From contig JAAZNT010000185.1 in the NCBI GenBank assembly GCA_012798145.1, forward strand, positions 1-7,228: DNA of 7,228 nt, in the 5' to 3' direction. The position numbers and the translations under genes were made by a program. The number at the start of each line of letters is the position of its first letter. Position 1 is the stretch's first letter. This DNA comes from Thermoanaerobaculaceae bacterium. GTDB taxonomy: Bacteria > Acidobacteriota > UBA4820. Below are positions 6,514 to 7,228 of this stretch, piece by piece. Below the pieces are notes generated by a model. It had not been told where the DNA came from, ran no database searches, and saw only the letters and a list, made by a program, of their open reading frames with translations.

Positions 6514-7041
6514 ATGAAAAAGATTTGTATTTTGAGTGTGTTTGTGATGTTCCTGAGTTTCGCAGCGTTTGCGCAGGCGGGTAGTGGTTATCTCTCAATT
6601 CTTCCGGGCTATCAGTTCAGTTCAGGAGATGTTGATGATTCATTCGTTATGTCCCTTGACGGTGGCTATTTCTTCAATGACAACTGGGGACTTCATCTTG
6701 GGCTTATGTACGACGAAGGCAAATTTGATTTTGGCAAAGTGCTTCTTCCAACAGTTCCGCCTACTTGGGAAGAGCTCAAATTCAAAGATTCATTTTATGT
6801 TTTTGAAATTGGTCCCGAACTTGCCGGCGAAGTTGGCAAAGGACAGATGTATTGGCAGATCATCAACCTCGGACACACTATGGGTCTTGATGAAAATGAA
6901 TGGACATACGGAACTGCAGTAGGATACAGATATCCCATCAACGACAAATGGGGATTTAATGTTCAGGGCGCATACCACAGAATTGACGACTACGACACAG
7001 ATCACTGGGATCTTCGCCTTGGCTTTACTTACAAATTCTAA
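6514..7041 (+). CDS. Small outer-membrane beta-barrel protein (predicted eight strands)
   Basis: The 175-residue product begins with a signal peptide (Lys2-Lys3, hydrophobic core to about residue 18) with cleavage likely after AFA (20) or AQA (22). The mature part of about 153 residues shows roughly eight amphipathic strands with alternating aromatic and small residues: about 25-36, 43-54, 57-66, 91-103, 110-120, 130-141, 144-155 and 163-175. It ends in LRLGFTYKF with the C-terminal Phe recognised by the BAM machinery. Two hairpins repeat the same turn, YFFNDNWG (52-59) and YPINDKWG (140-147). Size and pattern resemble OmpA/OmpW/OmpX-like barrels; there is no peptidoglycan-binding OmpA domain. 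The longest predicted loop is about 67-90 and is Pro-rich. A specific function cannot be assigned. Promoter, ribosome binding site and its own terminator suggest an abundantly made, monocistronic envelope protein. Confidence 0.85.
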   Translation: MKKICILSVFVMFLSFAAFAQAGSGYLSILPGYQFSSGDVDDSFVMSLDGGYFFNDNWGLHLGLMYDEGKFDFGKVLLPTVPPTWEELKFKDSFYVFEIGPELAGEVGKGQMYWQIINLGHTMGLDENEWTYGTAVGYRYPINDKWGFNVQGAYHRIDDYDTDHWDLRLGFTYKF

Positions 7042-7061
7042 ACAGGGTTAAAACAGGGGAT

Positions 7062-7095
7062 AAAAAGGGGAAGGCAACTTCCCCTTTTTTATTTT
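7062..7095 (+). terminator. Strong intrinsic terminator, probably bidirectional
   Basis: A perfect 12-bp stem, AAAAAGGGGAAG (7062-7073) with CTTCCCCTTTTT (7078-7089), is closed by a GCAA loop of the stable GNRA class and followed by a T tract (7084-7090 and 7092-7096). It lies 20 nt after the barrel gene stop. Read on the other strand the same stem is followed by TTTTTA, so it can also end the leftward gene whose stop is at 7102. Confidence 0.92.
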
Positions 7096-7101
7096 TAGAA
7101 T

Positions 7102-7228
7102 TCAATATTGTTTTAACCCAAATTTGTCAATAGAATAAATTTCTCTAAGGACTCTCATTAGAGAAAATGGAAGATAATCAACCAAACAATCGGCAGGCAG
7201 TTTGCCTTCGGCAACCTGAAACATAATC
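7102..7228 (-). CDS. C-terminal end of an unidentified protein
   Basis: On the minus strand one frame stays open from the right edge for 41 codons and stops at TGA (7104-7102); the other two minus frames close within about 25 codons. The peptide contains AEGKLPADCLVDYLPFSLM and ends in IDKFGLKQY. It is rich in ordinary residues and uses codons like those of neighbouring genes, and it stops just short of a terminator that also works in this direction. These points support a real gene end, but I do not recognise the family. The start and most of the protein lie outside the window. Confidence 0.6.
   Translation of the reverse strand, partial: IMFQVAEGKLPADCLVDYLPFSLMRVLREIYSIDKFGLKQY

Noticed and set aside
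6569..6922. Plus-strand frame of 117 codons within the barrel gene.
   Set aside because: It lies wholly inside a gene with a clear signal peptide and barrel pattern, and its own product shows no recognisable features or ribosome binding site.
7140..7166. Perfect 9-bp inverted repeat (TTTCTCTAA and TTAGAGAAA) with a 9-nt loop.
   Set aside because: It lies inside the likely coding end of the leftward gene and no T tract follows on either strand, so it is probably a chance palindrome rather than a terminator or operator.
7168..7226. Short plus-strand frame starting ATG and ending TAA near the right edge.
   Set aside because: It is only 19 codons, has no ribosome binding site and is antisense to the better-supported leftward frame.
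1..7228. Search for tRNA/rRNA genes, CRISPR repeats, insertion-sequence ends, toxin-antitoxin pairs and phage genes.
   Set aside because: None seen by eye; almost all the sequence is accounted for by conventional genes and short intergenic regions.

Overview
The window is AT-rich DNA with dense, short-spaced genes, purine-rich Shine-Dalgarno sites (AAAGGAG, AGGAGG, GGAGGTGA) and sigma70-like promoters (TTGACA-type -35, 17-nt spacer, TATAAT-type -10). It reads as a bacterial chromosome. Two genes begin with classic signal peptides, and one of them encodes a small outer-membrane beta-barrel ending in Phe, so the organism is most likely diderm (Gram-negative). I cannot name a phylum. The composition, the P-loop variant of YchF and the mixture of families would fit an uncultured low-GC diderm lineage, but that is inference.

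Layout. 1-316 (-): N-terminus of a secreted protein that runs off the left edge. 317-483: compact divergent promoter region. 484-4074 (+): ychF (NTPase), an M32 metallocarboxypeptidase and trxB (thioredoxin reductase); the last two are 12 nt apart and surely co-transcribed. 4075-4122: short convergent gap. 4123-5828 (-): a two-gene operon read right to left, a long-chain polyprenyl diphosphate synthase followed by a HAD hydrolase, with overlapping stop and start (TAGTG). 5829-6023: second divergent promoter region. 6024-6410 (+): a stand-alone receiver-domain protein. 6514-7041 (+): a small outer-membrane beta-barrel with a very good promoter and Shine-Dalgarno site, closed by a strong intrinsic terminator. 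7102-7228 (-): the last 41 codons of a further gene entering from the right, convergent with the barrel gene.

How the genes fit together. Most are housekeeping: ribosome-associated NTPase, peptide turnover, thiol redox balance and isoprenoid (probably quinone side-chain) synthesis. The HAD enzyme is translationally tied to the prenyl synthase but its substrate cannot be read from sequence. The receiver and the barrel protein look like separately promoted single genes; no histidine kinase or DNA-binding partner is present.

I found no mobile element, CRISPR array, RNA gene or convincing undescribed system. The observations most worth a second look concern start-site corrections, a partial gene at the right edge, the HAD active site lacking its second Asp, and regulatory structures between genes.
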